Source: Kastovskya adunca ATA6-11-RM4
Lineage (GTDB): Bacteria; Cyanobacteriota; Cyanobacteriia; Cyanobacteriales; Coleofasciculaceae
DNA: 64,000 bases
Assembly (NCBI GenBank): GCA_019359445.1
Contig: JAHHHJ010000005.1
Location: 62,001-126,000, forward strand
Direction of reading: 5' to 3'
The translations under genes were made by a program, and so were the position numbers. Shown in pieces: positions 8,837-17,356 of this stretch. Every line of letters starts with the position of its first letter. Position 1 is the first letter of the stretch. Under the pieces are notes generated by a model. That model was not told where the DNA came from. It did not search any database and was given only the letters and a program-made list of their open reading frames with translations.

Positions 8837-9004
8837 ACTACTCAGGCTGAGTTTTCTCTACTGGTAACTAAATATCGCCGATTCGAGGCAAGTTAGCATA
8901 GTAGTAAAGCCCTCAGTGGTTCATTGGTCACAATGATTGGGGCGTTGATAGGATAACCTTAAGTTAGATTAAGACTAATTGGAATAGAGTAAGTAGCAGC
9001 CGTG

Positions 9005-9298
9005 ATGAATGCTTTATGGCCTCGATTTTTAAAGGTAGCTTACCGCAAAGAGCCAATTTCTAGCTTTGTTGTTATTTTTGGAGCCGTTGATGCAGTCATT
9101 GGGGGTGTAGGAGAACGCTGGTCATTAATGACCTTTGGGCTAGCGATGGTGGGAATTGCCATTGCCCTGCGTTGGTGGCAAACGCAGCAGCAGGAAGCAG
9201 AATATAGCGATCGCCCCGCCACCCGGTTTCTCCCTGCTAGCCCTTCGCGGACTCCCTTACCGATGTTAAGTACAACCAAGCGTCAGCCGCCTCACTAA
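9005..9298 (+). CDS. Small two-helix membrane protein, hypothetical
   Basis: 97 residues from the ATG at 9005 (a GTG three bases earlier is also possible). Two hydrophobic segments, SSFVVIFGAVDAVIGGVG and LMTFGLAMVGIAIALRWW, form a hairpin in the membrane, followed by a polar proline-rich tail. I do not recognise a named family. It is in the same direction as the HLIP gene, 168 bases downstream, and probably separately transcribed. Confidence 0.6.
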   Translation: MNALWPRFLKVAYRKEPISSFVVIFGAVDAVIGGVGERWSLMTFGLAMVGIAIALRWWQTQQQEAEYSDRPATRFLPASPSRTPLPMLSTTKRQPPH

Positions 9299-9787
9299 AT
9301 GCGTTCTGTAGCTTCTGGTGAATGGCTCTAGATTAGCGATTTCGCCCGTCTCCTCCGCTTGCCGTAAAAACGATTTGCTACTACACAGAGACATTCAACC
9401 CTAAAACCTGATTAAAAAGCTCTGCGTCTGGCTACCGAATGTGCTAGAGCCAAATTGTTAATTGCCTGGCATGGATGAAGCGGGCGCAGGGTTTGAGAGA
9501 TTAAGTGTGAGCTAAATTCAAGAACTTCTTGCCGTTTACAGGTAACGGTGAGCTAGATTGTGGTGAAGTAAAGTAGCATTTTCAGGCGAAAGTTGCTGAG
9601 ATTACGGAACAAATTGAGTCTTGAGAAATTCTCAAGTCTGAGTTGCTAGGTTTGCCGTTTGGTTGGCAAGAACAACTTTCACCGGAACGGATTAACTAAA
9701 CAATCTGCCCTCCCATTCCAAAAAACTCTCCCAACCGTTCTAACTGAACAGGCGATCGCGGACGGGATATTCAGCAGGTATTTGTGG
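9299..9787. other. Gene-poor spacer upstream of the WD40 gene
   Basis: About 490 bases without a convincing gene. The WD40 frame stays open upstream to a TTG at 9659, but those 43 codons (starting MVGKNNFHRN) look like non-secreted filler before a good signal sequence, so they are probably not translated. No hairpin with a T-run or RNA gene was seen. Confidence 0.5.
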
Positions 9788-10870
9788 ATGAACTCCTTAA
9801 TTCATCGTGGCAATAAGAGACGGCTAGTTTTCTTAGGAATGATAGCGGGGATAGGAGCGATCGCACTCAGTGCATCCGTATCCCGTGCTATCGACTCTCC
9901 CATAGTTTCTGCTGAACCCCAAATCCTCATCCAACCCGTAGAAGAGCCTGTCGTCCCAGACTGGACGCAGGTTGAACTGCTGAAAACTTTAGAGGGTCAC
10001 AAAGCAGGTGTAGATTCCCTAAGCTTTAGCCCAGATGGGAAAATTATCCTCAGTGGCGGCGGGTACAATGATGGTCAGCTCAAATTGTGGTGGGTGAGAA
10101 CAGGTACGCAAATTGAAAGCCTACGCGCTCATCGGACTGCTGTGAGTGCTTTGGCGTTAAATCCCAACAGCGAAATTCTTGCTAGTGGCGGTGACGACGC
10201 AGCCGTTAACTTGTGGAACTGGCAAACCGGAGAATATAAGCGGACGTTTCTCGACCATACGAGCAATGTACTTGCCTTAGCCATGACTCCAGATGGTGAA
10301 AACCTTGTCTCCGGTGCCTTAGATGGTATTAGAGTGTGGAATTTAAAAACCCAGCATCTTTTGTACACGCTAGTACGTTATGACAATCAAACTTACGCCC
10401 TCGCTGTTCATCCGAATGGCGAAATTTTGGCAAGTGGCGGCAAAGAAAGAGTCATTAAGCTGTGGAATTTGACAACGGCTCGACTTATAGGTAGTTTGTC
10501 TGGGCATCAGGGAGAAATCAAGGCGATCGCAATTACCCCCGATGGCGAAACTCTCATTAGTGGTAGCGATGACCGCACCTTGAAAGTGTGGAATATGCGG
10601 ACGGGACAACCGATTTATACCCTCACCGGACACACCGGACAGATTCGCGCGATCGCTATTTCTCCCGATGGGCAAACTCTCGCCAGCACCAGCAACGACG
10701 GCATCCGCCTTTGGAATCTGAATACTGGAGAGCAACTCGCCCTACTAACTGGACACAGAGACTGGGTACAATCCGTTGCTTTCAGCCCCGATGGGCGTTT
10801 ATTAGCCAGCGGCGGTGTGGATAGAACCATCAAGCTTTGGCACAATGCCGCCGCAGTGGCAAGAAAATAG
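9788..10870 (+). CDS. Exported or membrane-anchored seven-blade WD40 repeat protein
   Basis: 360 residues from the ATG at 9788, chosen because it directly precedes a basic-hydrophobic segment (RRLVFLGMIAGIGAIALSAS) that acts as a signal or anchor. Seven WD blades can be counted by their ends: LKLWWV, VNLWNW, IRVWNL, IKLWNL, LKVWNM, IRLWNL and IKLWHN. Each is preceded by the typical GHxxxVxxLxxxPDG pattern, so one complete beta-propeller is predicted, probably facing the periplasm or lumen. Such propellers are binding platforms; no partner is indicated. dprA starts 14 bases after the stop. Confidence 0.88.
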   Translation: MNSLIHRGNKRRLVFLGMIAGIGAIALSASVSRAIDSPIVSAEPQILIQPVEEPVVPDWTQVELLKTLEGHKAGVDSLSFSPDGKIILSGGGYNDGQLKLWWVRTGTQIESLRAHRTAVSALALNPNSEILASGGDDAAVNLWNWQTGEYKRTFLDHTSNVLALAMTPDGENLVSGALDGIRVWNLKTQHLLYTLVRYDNQTYALAVHPNGEILASGGKERVIKLWNLTTARLIGSLSGHQGEIKAIAITPDGETLISGSDDRTLKVWNMRTGQPIYTLTGHTGQIRAIAISPDGQTLASTSNDGIRLWNLNTGEQLALLTGHRDWVQSVAFSPDGRLLASGGVDRTIKLWHNAAAVARK

Positions 10871-10884
10871 AGAGGTAAGGGTGA

Positions 10885-12003
10885 TTGCTAGAAGAACGCG
10901 CCTACTGGCTAGCATGGTCAAAAATTGAGCGGATTGGGCCAATCTTATTGAGGCGATTGCAACAGCGCTTTGGAACGTTGGCAATGGCTTGGGCAGCCTC
11001 AGGAAATGATTTGGCGTCGGTTGAAGGGATTGGGCGGCGGCTGGTGGAGACAGTCGTGCAGGAGCGATCGCGCATCCATCCTGAACAACTTCTAGAGCAA
11101 CATACCGCCAAAAATCCTCATTTCTGGACACCTGCCGATGCCGATTATCCCCGTTTACTGCTAGAAATTCCTAATCCCCCCTGTGTGTTGTACTATCGCG
11201 GGCAAGTGCAGCCCCAGGAGAGTCAAGGGATCGCCCCAATGGTAGGAATTGTTGGCACGCGGGAACCTACCGACTATGGCAAACATTGGACGCGGAAAAT
11301 TAGTACTGCCCTGGCGCGGCATGGGTTTACAGTAGTTTCGGGTATGGCAGCGGGAATTGATACTGAAGCCCATCGGGGTTGTTTAGAGGCTGGAGGACGG
11401 ACATTAGCGGTGTTAGGAACGGGAGTGGATGTTGTCTATCCCCCACGCAACCAAACGCTTTATGAGCAAATTCAGCAGCAGGGACTGGTATTGAGCGAAT
11501 ATCCCGCAGGAACCAAGCCAGACCGCGCTCACTTTCCCCAACGCAACCGCATTGTCGCGGGGTTATGTCGTGCCATTTTGGTAATGGAAGCACCAACTAA
11601 ATCGGGTGCTTTGATTACGGCGCACCAAGCTAATGATTATTGTCGAGATGTCTACGTACTACCGGGACGATTAGATGATGAGCAGTCCCAAGGCTGTTTA
11701 GGGCTAATTAATAAGGGAGCGCAGATTATTCCCAGAGAGGAAGGTCAACTGATGGAAATGCTGGGAGCCATTCCCAAACTCGATCCGGTTGAGCAATTAT
11801 CACTGTTTTCCCCCTCCCCTGCACCGGATCTGCCATCAGAACTCGCCCAGGTATTGCAGGCGATCGCCACGCAACCAACTCCCTTTGATATCATTGTTCA
11901 AGAAGCTGGCTTAACCACGGGAGTTGTCTCTGGGGCACTACTACAGTTAGAGCTGGAGGGATTGGTGATTCAGTTGCCAGGAATGATATATCGGCGATGT
12001 TAA
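10885..12003 (+). CDS. dprA: DNA processing protein DprA
   Basis: Loads RecA on incoming single-stranded DNA in natural transformation. 372 residues in three parts: an N-terminal helix-hairpin-helix region (ASVEGIGRRL), the Rossmann-like core (VGIVGTREPTDYGK, VSGMAAGIDTEAHRG, FPQRNRIVAGL, SGALITAHQA) and a C-terminal winged helix (LTTGVVSGALLQLELEGLV). The start is TTG at 10885, supported by the GAGGTAAGG sequence a few bases upstream; no ATG fits the N-terminus. The 3' end overlaps the next gene by seven bases. Confidence 0.95.
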   Translation: MLEERAYWLAWSKIERIGPILLRRLQQRFGTLAMAWAASGNDLASVEGIGRRLVETVVQERSRIHPEQLLEQHTAKNPHFWTPADADYPRLLLEIPNPPCVLYYRGQVQPQESQGIAPMVGIVGTREPTDYGKHWTRKISTALARHGFTVVSGMAAGIDTEAHRGCLEAGGRTLAVLGTGVDVVYPPRNQTLYEQIQQQGLVLSEYPAGTKPDRAHFPQRNRIVAGLCRAILVMEAPTKSGALITAHQANDYCRDVYVLPGRLDDEQSQGCLGLINKGAQIIPREEGQLMEMLGAIPKLDPVEQLSLFSPSPAPDLPSELAQVLQAIATQPTPFDIIVQEAGLTTGVVSGALLQLELEGLVIQLPGMIYRRC

Positions 12004-13058
12004 AACGGTATAAAAAATGGCGGCAATTTAGCTCTTTGATGCTGCTAGCATTAGGCGCTGTTTTGACCTTGTCGTTGATGTGCAGTACTCAAGCCACAAA
12101 TCTCAACTTGCGTTCCCTGGCGCAAAAACAAGGTTTGAATATTGGTGCGGCGGTGCTAACAGGAGTATTACAGAAAGAACCGACCTATCGGCGGGTGTTA
12201 GCACGGGAATTTAACATGCTTACACCTGAGAATCACATGAAGTTCAAGCCTCTGCATCCAGAGCGCGATCGCTACGACTTTGCTCCGGCTGATGTCCTAG
12301 TGGACTTTGCGAAAGAAAATGACATGCAGGTGCGGGGTCACACCCTGGTTTGGCATCATTCTTTACCGGAATGGTTAGAAAAAGGAGAGTGGACGCGGGA
12401 AGAATTGATGGCGATTTTACAAGAGCACATCTACACCGTTGTCGAGCGGTATCGTGGACAGGTGGTGGAGTGGGATGTGGTCAATGAAGCGATCGCCGAT
12501 GATGCTTCGCTGCGGAAATCCATTTGGCTGAACGTAATTGGTTCAGACTATATTGAAATGGCATTTCGCTGGGCACATGAGGCTGATCCTACAGTCAAGC
12601 TGTTCTACAACGACTATGGCAGCGAAGGGATAAATTCCAAATCTGACGCTATCTATGCTCTGGTGAAAAGTTTGCGCGATCGCCATGTTCCCATTGATGG
12701 CGTTGGCTTGCAGATGCATGTAAGAGCCGATAAGCCCCCATCAGCGGAAAAGGTCGCCGCCAATATGAAACGCTTGGGCGAACTAGGGTTGGAAGTGCAT
12801 ATTACTGAAATGGACGTGAAAATCGAGCACGCAACAGGCACTTTAGAAGAGAAATTAACCGCGCAAGCCAATGTGTATCGTGACATGATGCAGGTGTGCT
12901 TAACGGCAGAAAATTGCGACACCTTCGTTTTGTGGGGCTTTACAGACCTCCATTCCTGGATTCCCCGTTACTTAAAGCAGCCAGACTCGCCACTAATTTT
13001 CGACAAATTTTACAACCCTAAGCCAGCCTACGATGCCTTAGTAGAAGTTCTCAACTAG
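11997..13058 (+). CDS. Endo-1,4-beta-xylanase, glycoside hydrolase family 10
   Basis: 353 residues. A hydrophobic N-terminal segment (SSLMLLALGAVLTLSL) indicates export. The GH10 barrel is complete: GHTLVWH (115-120), the acid/base E164 in EWDVVNEA, FYNDYG, GVGLQMH and the nucleophile E271 in HITEMD. The C-terminal WGFTDLHSW is also typical. It should hydrolyse beta-1,4-xylan or related glucans outside the cytoplasm. The ATG lies inside the end of dprA (seven-base overlap), so the two are co-transcribed. A GH10 enzyme is not a universal cyanobacterial gene and may have been acquired or serve own-sheath turnover. Confidence 0.94.
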   Translation: MLKRYKKWRQFSSLMLLALGAVLTLSLMCSTQATNLNLRSLAQKQGLNIGAAVLTGVLQKEPTYRRVLAREFNMLTPENHMKFKPLHPERDRYDFAPADVLVDFAKENDMQVRGHTLVWHHSLPEWLEKGEWTREELMAILQEHIYTVVERYRGQVVEWDVVNEAIADDASLRKSIWLNVIGSDYIEMAFRWAHEADPTVKLFYNDYGSEGINSKSDAIYALVKSLRDRHVPIDGVGLQMHVRADKPPSAEKVAANMKRLGELGLEVHITEMDVKIEHATGTLEEKLTAQANVYRDMMQVCLTAENCDTFVLWGFTDLHSWIPRYLKQPDSPLIFDKFYNPKPAYDALVEVLN

Positions 13059-13254
13059 TGCTAGCTCTAGAACTTCATGGCGATCGCGATCATTAGTATT
13101 TTCCTGGTTTTTCAACTTATCAGTGTAATTTTTTCACTGTCGTAACAGGTATTTAGTATAGAGTTTTTTTATTGATACGCTTCCTTGCACATCGTATTTA
13201 CCCTAGTTCTTGAAGCGATAGAATACAGCTCAATTCACTACTCAAGAGCGGTGT

Positions 13255-13992
13255 ATGCAGTGTAATCGGTTCAAAGTTGCTAATAATTTTCTCAGAGGGC
13301 TAGTTCTAAGCGTGGGGATCGCCAGTGCAAGCGCGATCGCCCAGACACTTCCTCTAGCTCCCGACTTGATTGCTTTCAACTCACCAGAAGGCGAGGAACT
13401 CCTGCTAAAAAGCGATGCGAAGCAGGACTTCTGGAACCTGAGTATGCAGTTCGTCACGCAAATCAACCAAGCCTACTGCGGTGTTGCCAGTATGGTGATG
13501 GTACTGAATGGTTTAGAGATGCCAGCGCCAGAATCACCTCAGTATGCACCTTATCGCGTGTTTACCCAAGAAAACTTCTTTGACAATCAAGCGACTCGAC
13601 AAGCGCTCAGTCCTGCTGTTGTTAAACGTCAGGGTATGACGTTAGATGAACTAGGAAGATTGTTTGACAGTCATGCTGTCAACGTGCAGGTATACCATAG
13701 CGCCGACACCAGCTTAGAGGAGTTTCGCCGATTAGTTGTGGAGAATTTAGACCAGCCGGGAAATTTTGTTGTTATTAACTATCTTCGCAGCGAAATTGGG
13801 CAAGAACGCGGCGGCCATATTTCACCCTTAGCGGCATACAACAAAGAGAGCGATCGCTTTTTAGTTCTGGATGTTGCTCGCTACAAGTACCCTCCTGTCT
13901 GGGTAGAAGCAGAGGATTTGTGGCAGTCAATGGCAACGGTCGATTCCACTTCAGGTAAGACTCGTGGGTTTGTTTTGGTTAGCCGTAAATAG
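13255..13992 (+). CDS. Phytochelatin-synthase-like cysteine peptidase (bacterial short form)
   Basis: 245 residues with a hydrophobic N-terminus (NNFLRGLVLSVGIASASAIAQ) suggesting export. The papain-like triad is visible as C75 (NQAYCGVASM), H188 (GGHISPLAAY) and D206 (LVLDVARYKYPP). Each is exactly five residues beyond the C70/H183/D201 of the Nostoc enzyme as I recall it. Short bacterial forms mainly hydrolyse glutathione to gamma-glutamylcysteine, with weak or no phytochelatin synthesis, because they lack the eukaryotic C-terminal domain. It stands alone with a 190-base upstream spacer. Metal regulation is not evident from the sequence. Confidence 0.92.
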   Translation: MQCNRFKVANNFLRGLVLSVGIASASAIAQTLPLAPDLIAFNSPEGEELLLKSDAKQDFWNLSMQFVTQINQAYCGVASMVMVLNGLEMPAPESPQYAPYRVFTQENFFDNQATRQALSPAVVKRQGMTLDELGRLFDSHAVNVQVYHSADTSLEEFRRLVVENLDQPGNFVVINYLRSEIGQERGGHISPLAAYNKESDRFLVLDVARYKYPPVWVEAEDLWQSMATVDSTSGKTRGFVLVSRK

Positions 13993-14197
13993 AGAGGGTT
14001 ACTGAGAGATTAGTTCTTCTAAGCGATGGAGGCGTCTATATCCAATCTTCCAACACTAGAGTGGGAACTAGGAAGAATGGCTGTAAATCATCGCCTTTAG
14101 TTGTGTGGCTAAAACGCGATCGCTATCTCCTCAACGAATGGATGAGGTAAGAAACCTATGGCGATCGCATCGCCTCTACTTGTCTCTGCGCTTTCAG

Positions 14198-14656
14198 CTA
14201 CTGGTAATGCTCGATTACCTCTTCCATAAATTTTTGCCAAGTTTCATTAGGAACCCAAATTTGATCTAGAGTCTGCTTTGCCTCTTCCTCACTTATGCCT
14301 TCGTTGAGGCGACGATGTAGATACATAAAGGCGGAAACTCGCATATTAGCAGCGCAATGAACAAAAACATTTTTGTCAGCGTTAGCGTCCATGGTGCTAA
14401 AAAAATGCTCGATGTCTTCGAGAGTAGGATTTTCCCAAATTACAGGGATATGCACGTACTGCATCCCTTGATTTTCAACAATTTCTTGCTCCTGCGGCAG
14501 GGCATTTGATGATTCTGGTAAGGCAAGATTAACAACAACTTGGTAGCCTGAATCTCTGATTGCTGAGAACTGTGCTTCCATTGGTTGTCCCGCCGTGGCG
14601 ATAGAATCTGATATTTTTAGAAAGTTATAGATGTTTCCAAGGGCGTCAACAGACAT
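14198..14656 (-). CDS. Tyrosine-phosphatase-fold protein with an HC-x4-R loop
   Basis: 152 residues resembling the small phosphatase family in which GQP near the N-terminus (SIATAGQPM) is followed by a HC-x5-R loop. Here the loop is H100-C101-A-A-N-M-R106-V-S, four residues between Cys and Arg rather than five. The Cys, Arg and Ser are kept, as is IPVIWENP, the stretch where the general-acid loop would lie. I recall the same HCAANMRVS string in other bacterial members, so it is probably a family trait and not an error. Activity is unproven; it may be a binding or atypical phosphatase. Confidence 0.75.
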   Translation of the reverse strand: MSVDALGNIYNFLKISDSIATAGQPMEAQFSAIRDSGYQVVVNLALPESSNALPQEQEIVENQGMQYVHIPVIWENPTLEDIEHFFSTMDANADKNVFVHCAANMRVSAFMYLHRRLNEGISEEEAKQTLDQIWVPNETWQKFMEEVIEHYQ

Positions 14657-14714
14657 ATTCTTCTGTATTTATAGACATGAAAACTGCTGGGTTACAACGG
14701 CAAATTTAGTAGTT

Positions 14715-15440
14715 TTAGGTGAACCCCAATTCGGCTAAACCCAGATAACGAATGCCCTCCGGGGTAATTTCAAAGCGATAGGGTAATAGCTTGACCCCAA
14801 AGGCGATCGCCTCTCGCAATAGTTGACCATAGAGGGGATCAGCGCAGTCCCCAGGAGCAAAGTGAGTACAATCACCACGATTAATGAAGTACAGCATCAC
14901 AGCGCATCCTAGTGGCTCTAGTGCCATTAATTCTCGTAGATGCTTTTGACCGCGAGTTGTCACCGTATCGGGAAATAACACTAGTTCACCCGCCGCCCAG
15001 GTTGTACTTTTTACCTCTACATAAATTGGCGACTCTCCACTCTCACTGGTGAGGAGAAAATCGATCCGACTTTTCTTATCTACCCCGTAAGGCACCTCAG
15101 GACGAATCGTTGAATAGCTGCCTAACTCTGCAAACAAGTGTTTTTCCAAAGCCAGCTTCACAATCCGATTAGGCATTGCGGTATTCACACCAACCCAAGT
15201 CGGTTCATTGTCATAAACCTGAGTCATTTCCCAGGTGTAGGCTAACTTGCGTTTCGGGTTATCGCTGCGGGAAACTTGCACCGGATTGCCAGGGATGCAC
15301 ATCCCCGTCATCGGCCCTGTATTCGGGCAATGAGCGGTAATAATTTCTCCAGAAGTTAACTGAATTTCCGCAAAAAAACGCTTGTAGCGGCGGAGCAGCG
15401 TTCCTGGGTAGAGAGTGGGATAGTGGTAAAGCCAAGTCAT
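14715..15440 (-). CDS. sfsA: SfsA family DNA/RNA nuclease-like protein
   Basis: 241 residues, usual SfsA length. Landmarks in order: RRYKRFFAEIQL near the start, HCPNTGPMTGM, SRIDFLL, YVEVKSTTWA, FPDTVTTRGQKHL and the C-terminal INRGDCTHFAPGD. The D-x-E-V-K arrangement is like a PD-(D/E)XK nuclease core. SfsA was named for sugar fermentation stimulation in E. coli, but its role in cyanobacteria is not established. The upstream spacer is shared with the divergent M20 gene. Confidence 0.93.
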   Translation of the reverse strand: MTWLYHYPTLYPGTLLRRYKRFFAEIQLTSGEIITAHCPNTGPMTGMCIPGNPVQVSRSDNPKRKLAYTWEMTQVYDNEPTWVGVNTAMPNRIVKLALEKHLFAELGSYSTIRPEVPYGVDKKSRIDFLLTSESGESPIYVEVKSTTWAAGELVLFPDTVTTRGQKHLRELMALEPLGCAVMLYFINRGDCTHFAPGDCADPLYGQLLREAIAFGVKLLPYRFEITPEGIRYLGLAELGFT

Positions 15441-15649
15441 TAAACAGGGAAATATTAGGAAGAGAAAACCGTTAAATTTTGGAGCATCATCAGGAATTCG
15501 TCAATAAACTAAGAACAATGCCAAATTGAATTCAGTCACTTCTAGGCACAAAGCGTTGTAGAAATAGCGTCTAAGCTGGAACTAAGCTGAAAGTCTTAGA
15601 ATAAATCCCATTGCAAAGTTTCCGCCATAAGCTCCTTTTAACGTCATCT

Positions 15650-16885
15650 ATGCAAGATATTAATCCTAACTCTGTCTCTGTTGATGCTCTAAAACCGTCG
15701 GAATCTCCGATTTTGAATCGGATTAAAGACATAACAGAGAAACTAGCCCCTCGCTTGATTGAAATTCGCCGTCATATTCATGCTCATCCCGAATTAAGCG
15801 GTCAGGAGTACCAAACAGCAGCTTATGTTGCTGGCGTGCTTTCGTCCTGTGGGGTGCATGTGCAAGAAGCGGTGGGGAGAACTGGCGTAGTGGGCGAGTT
15901 ACCGAACTTGGGAACTGATCGGCGCTGCTTGGCGATCCGCACTGATATGGATGCGTTACCTATTCACGAACGCGCCCCGATTGAGTTTGCCTCTCGTCTA
16001 CCGGGAATCATGCACGCCTGTGGACATGATGTTCATACAACAGTTGGACTAGGAACGGCGATGGTGTTGTCTCAGTTGGGAGAGCAATTGCCAGGACAGG
16101 TACGCTTGATCTTTCAACCTGCTGAGGAAATTGCCCAAGGTGCGAGCTGGATGGTGGAAGCGGGTGTGATGAAAACAGTGGATGCTATTTTGAGCTTGCA
16201 CGTATTTCCTTCTATTCCTTCCGGTTGCGTTGGGATTCGCTATGGGGCATTGACAGCAGCAGCAGACGATCTGGAAATATTGATCATGGGAGAATCGGGA
16301 CATGGTGCGCGTCCCCATGAAGCGATTGACGCGATTTGGATTGCCTCGCAGGTGATTACAACGCTTCAGCAGGCAATTAGCCGGACGCAAAACCCGCTGC
16401 GACCTGTGGTGCTGACTATTGGGCAAATCAACGGGGGTCGAGCACCTAATGTGATTGCCGATCAGGTGCGATTAACGGGAACAGTGCGATCGCTCCATCC
16501 AGAAACCCATGCCAATTTACCCCTGTGGATTGAGCACCTTGTCTCCTCCGTCTGCCAAACTCACGGCGCACGCTATGAATTTCACTATCGCCGAGGTGTG
16601 CCGTCGGTGCAAAATGACTTGGTGTTGACGCAGATGACGGAAGATGTGGTTAGGGAGGCATGGGGAAGCGATCGCGTCCAAATCTTACCTGAACCGTCCC
16701 TAGGGGCAGAAGACTTCGCCCTCTATCTGGAACATGCTCCCGGCACCATGTTCCGCCTCGGCGTCGGTCATCACAACAAGCCCAACTATCCTCTACATCA
16801 TCCTCAATTTGAGGTAGATGAATCCGCGATCGTCACTGGCGTCGTTACTATGGCTTATTCCGCCTGTAAATATTGGTTGAGTTAA
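15650..16885 (+). CDS. M20 family amidohydrolase (IAA-amino acid/N-acyl hydrolase type)
   Basis: 411 residues from the ATG at 15650; a TTG 13 codons upstream is less likely. Metal-binding motifs are MHACGHDVHT (C124, H126, H129), the QPAEEIAQGA general-base region and GAEDFALYLE near the C-terminus. The dimerisation lid contains ESGHGARPHEAIDAI. This is the M20D/peptidase family that cleaves N-acyl amino acids. Substrate unknown. It is followed by a stem-loop at 16930-16963. Confidence 0.92.
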   Translation: MQDINPNSVSVDALKPSESPILNRIKDITEKLAPRLIEIRRHIHAHPELSGQEYQTAAYVAGVLSSCGVHVQEAVGRTGVVGELPNLGTDRRCLAIRTDMDALPIHERAPIEFASRLPGIMHACGHDVHTTVGLGTAMVLSQLGEQLPGQVRLIFQPAEEIAQGASWMVEAGVMKTVDAILSLHVFPSIPSGCVGIRYGALTAAADDLEILIMGESGHGARPHEAIDAIWIASQVITTLQQAISRTQNPLRPVVLTIGQINGGRAPNVIADQVRLTGTVRSLHPETHANLPLWIEHLVSSVCQTHGARYEFHYRRGVPSVQNDLVLTQMTEDVVREAWGSDRVQILPEPSLGAEDFALYLEHAPGTMFRLGVGHHNKPNYPLHHPQFEVDESAIVTGVVTMAYSACKYWLS

Positions 16886-16929
16886 TCAGTCCTGACCTTG
16901 AAAATTCCAGAAAATTGAGCATTAAAAGT

Positions 16930-16963
16930 TTAATCCTCTAGTTTCTAACCCTAGGAGGATTAA
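16930..16963 (+). other. Stem-loop after the M20 amidohydrolase gene
   Basis: A nine-base-pair inverted repeat, TTAATCCTC / GAGGATTAA, extended by TAG/CTA with one bulged base. There is no T-run, so it is a terminator-like or mRNA-end-stabilising hairpin and not a clear intrinsic terminator. Confidence 0.45.
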
Positions 16964-17046
16964 TTGGGCAGTAGCTCCAGCTATCATAGGCTACCAAGAT
17001 GCAATAGCTTGCGTCTGTAGAACATCTATAGATTAGAAAATTGCTT

Positions 17047-17301
17047 ATGGCTTCGCCGACCCCTCTTACAGGATTAGAGCTAGTTGATTGCGCCAAAGCA
17101 AATGCAAAGCAAGGCATTGAAACGGCAGCTCACCAATGTGGCTACGGTAATAAGCTGCAAGTTTTTCAGCAAGAACTCAAGCAAGCGTGCCAAGACATGG
17201 GCGTTAGAGTCAACGAGCTGAGCGATTTAATTACCGATCAAGATAATTTGATTAGAGATGAAGGGGAAATTATTGCTCCTTCTACTGAGTCCGAGTTGTA
17301 G
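17047..17301 (+). CDS. Small hypothetical protein
   Basis: 84 residues from the ATG at 17047 (a TTG two codons earlier is also in frame). It is predicted mostly helical, with VFQQELKQACQDMG and VNELSDLITDQDNLI, and has a polar acidic end. No signal peptide or membrane segment. I do not recognise a named domain. It stands alone between M20 and the convergent WD40 gene. Confidence 0.6.
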   Translation: MASPTPLTGLELVDCAKANAKQGIETAAHQCGYGNKLQVFQQELKQACQDMGVRVNELSDLITDQDNLIRDEGEIIAPSTESEL

Positions 17302-17356
17302 AACATCGATTCATATCTAATAGCGCGAAGATCTAGTAGTTTCTCGCTCTCTATCC

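Noticed and set aside
9659-9787. N-terminal extension of the WD40 protein from a TTG
   Set aside because: The extension would bury the clear signal segment behind 43 polar residues; ATG 9788 fits better.
11997-12110. Lipoprotein signal on the xylanase (LSLMCS)
   Set aside because: The residue before the Cys is Met, which does not fit a lipobox, so a plain signal or anchor is assumed.
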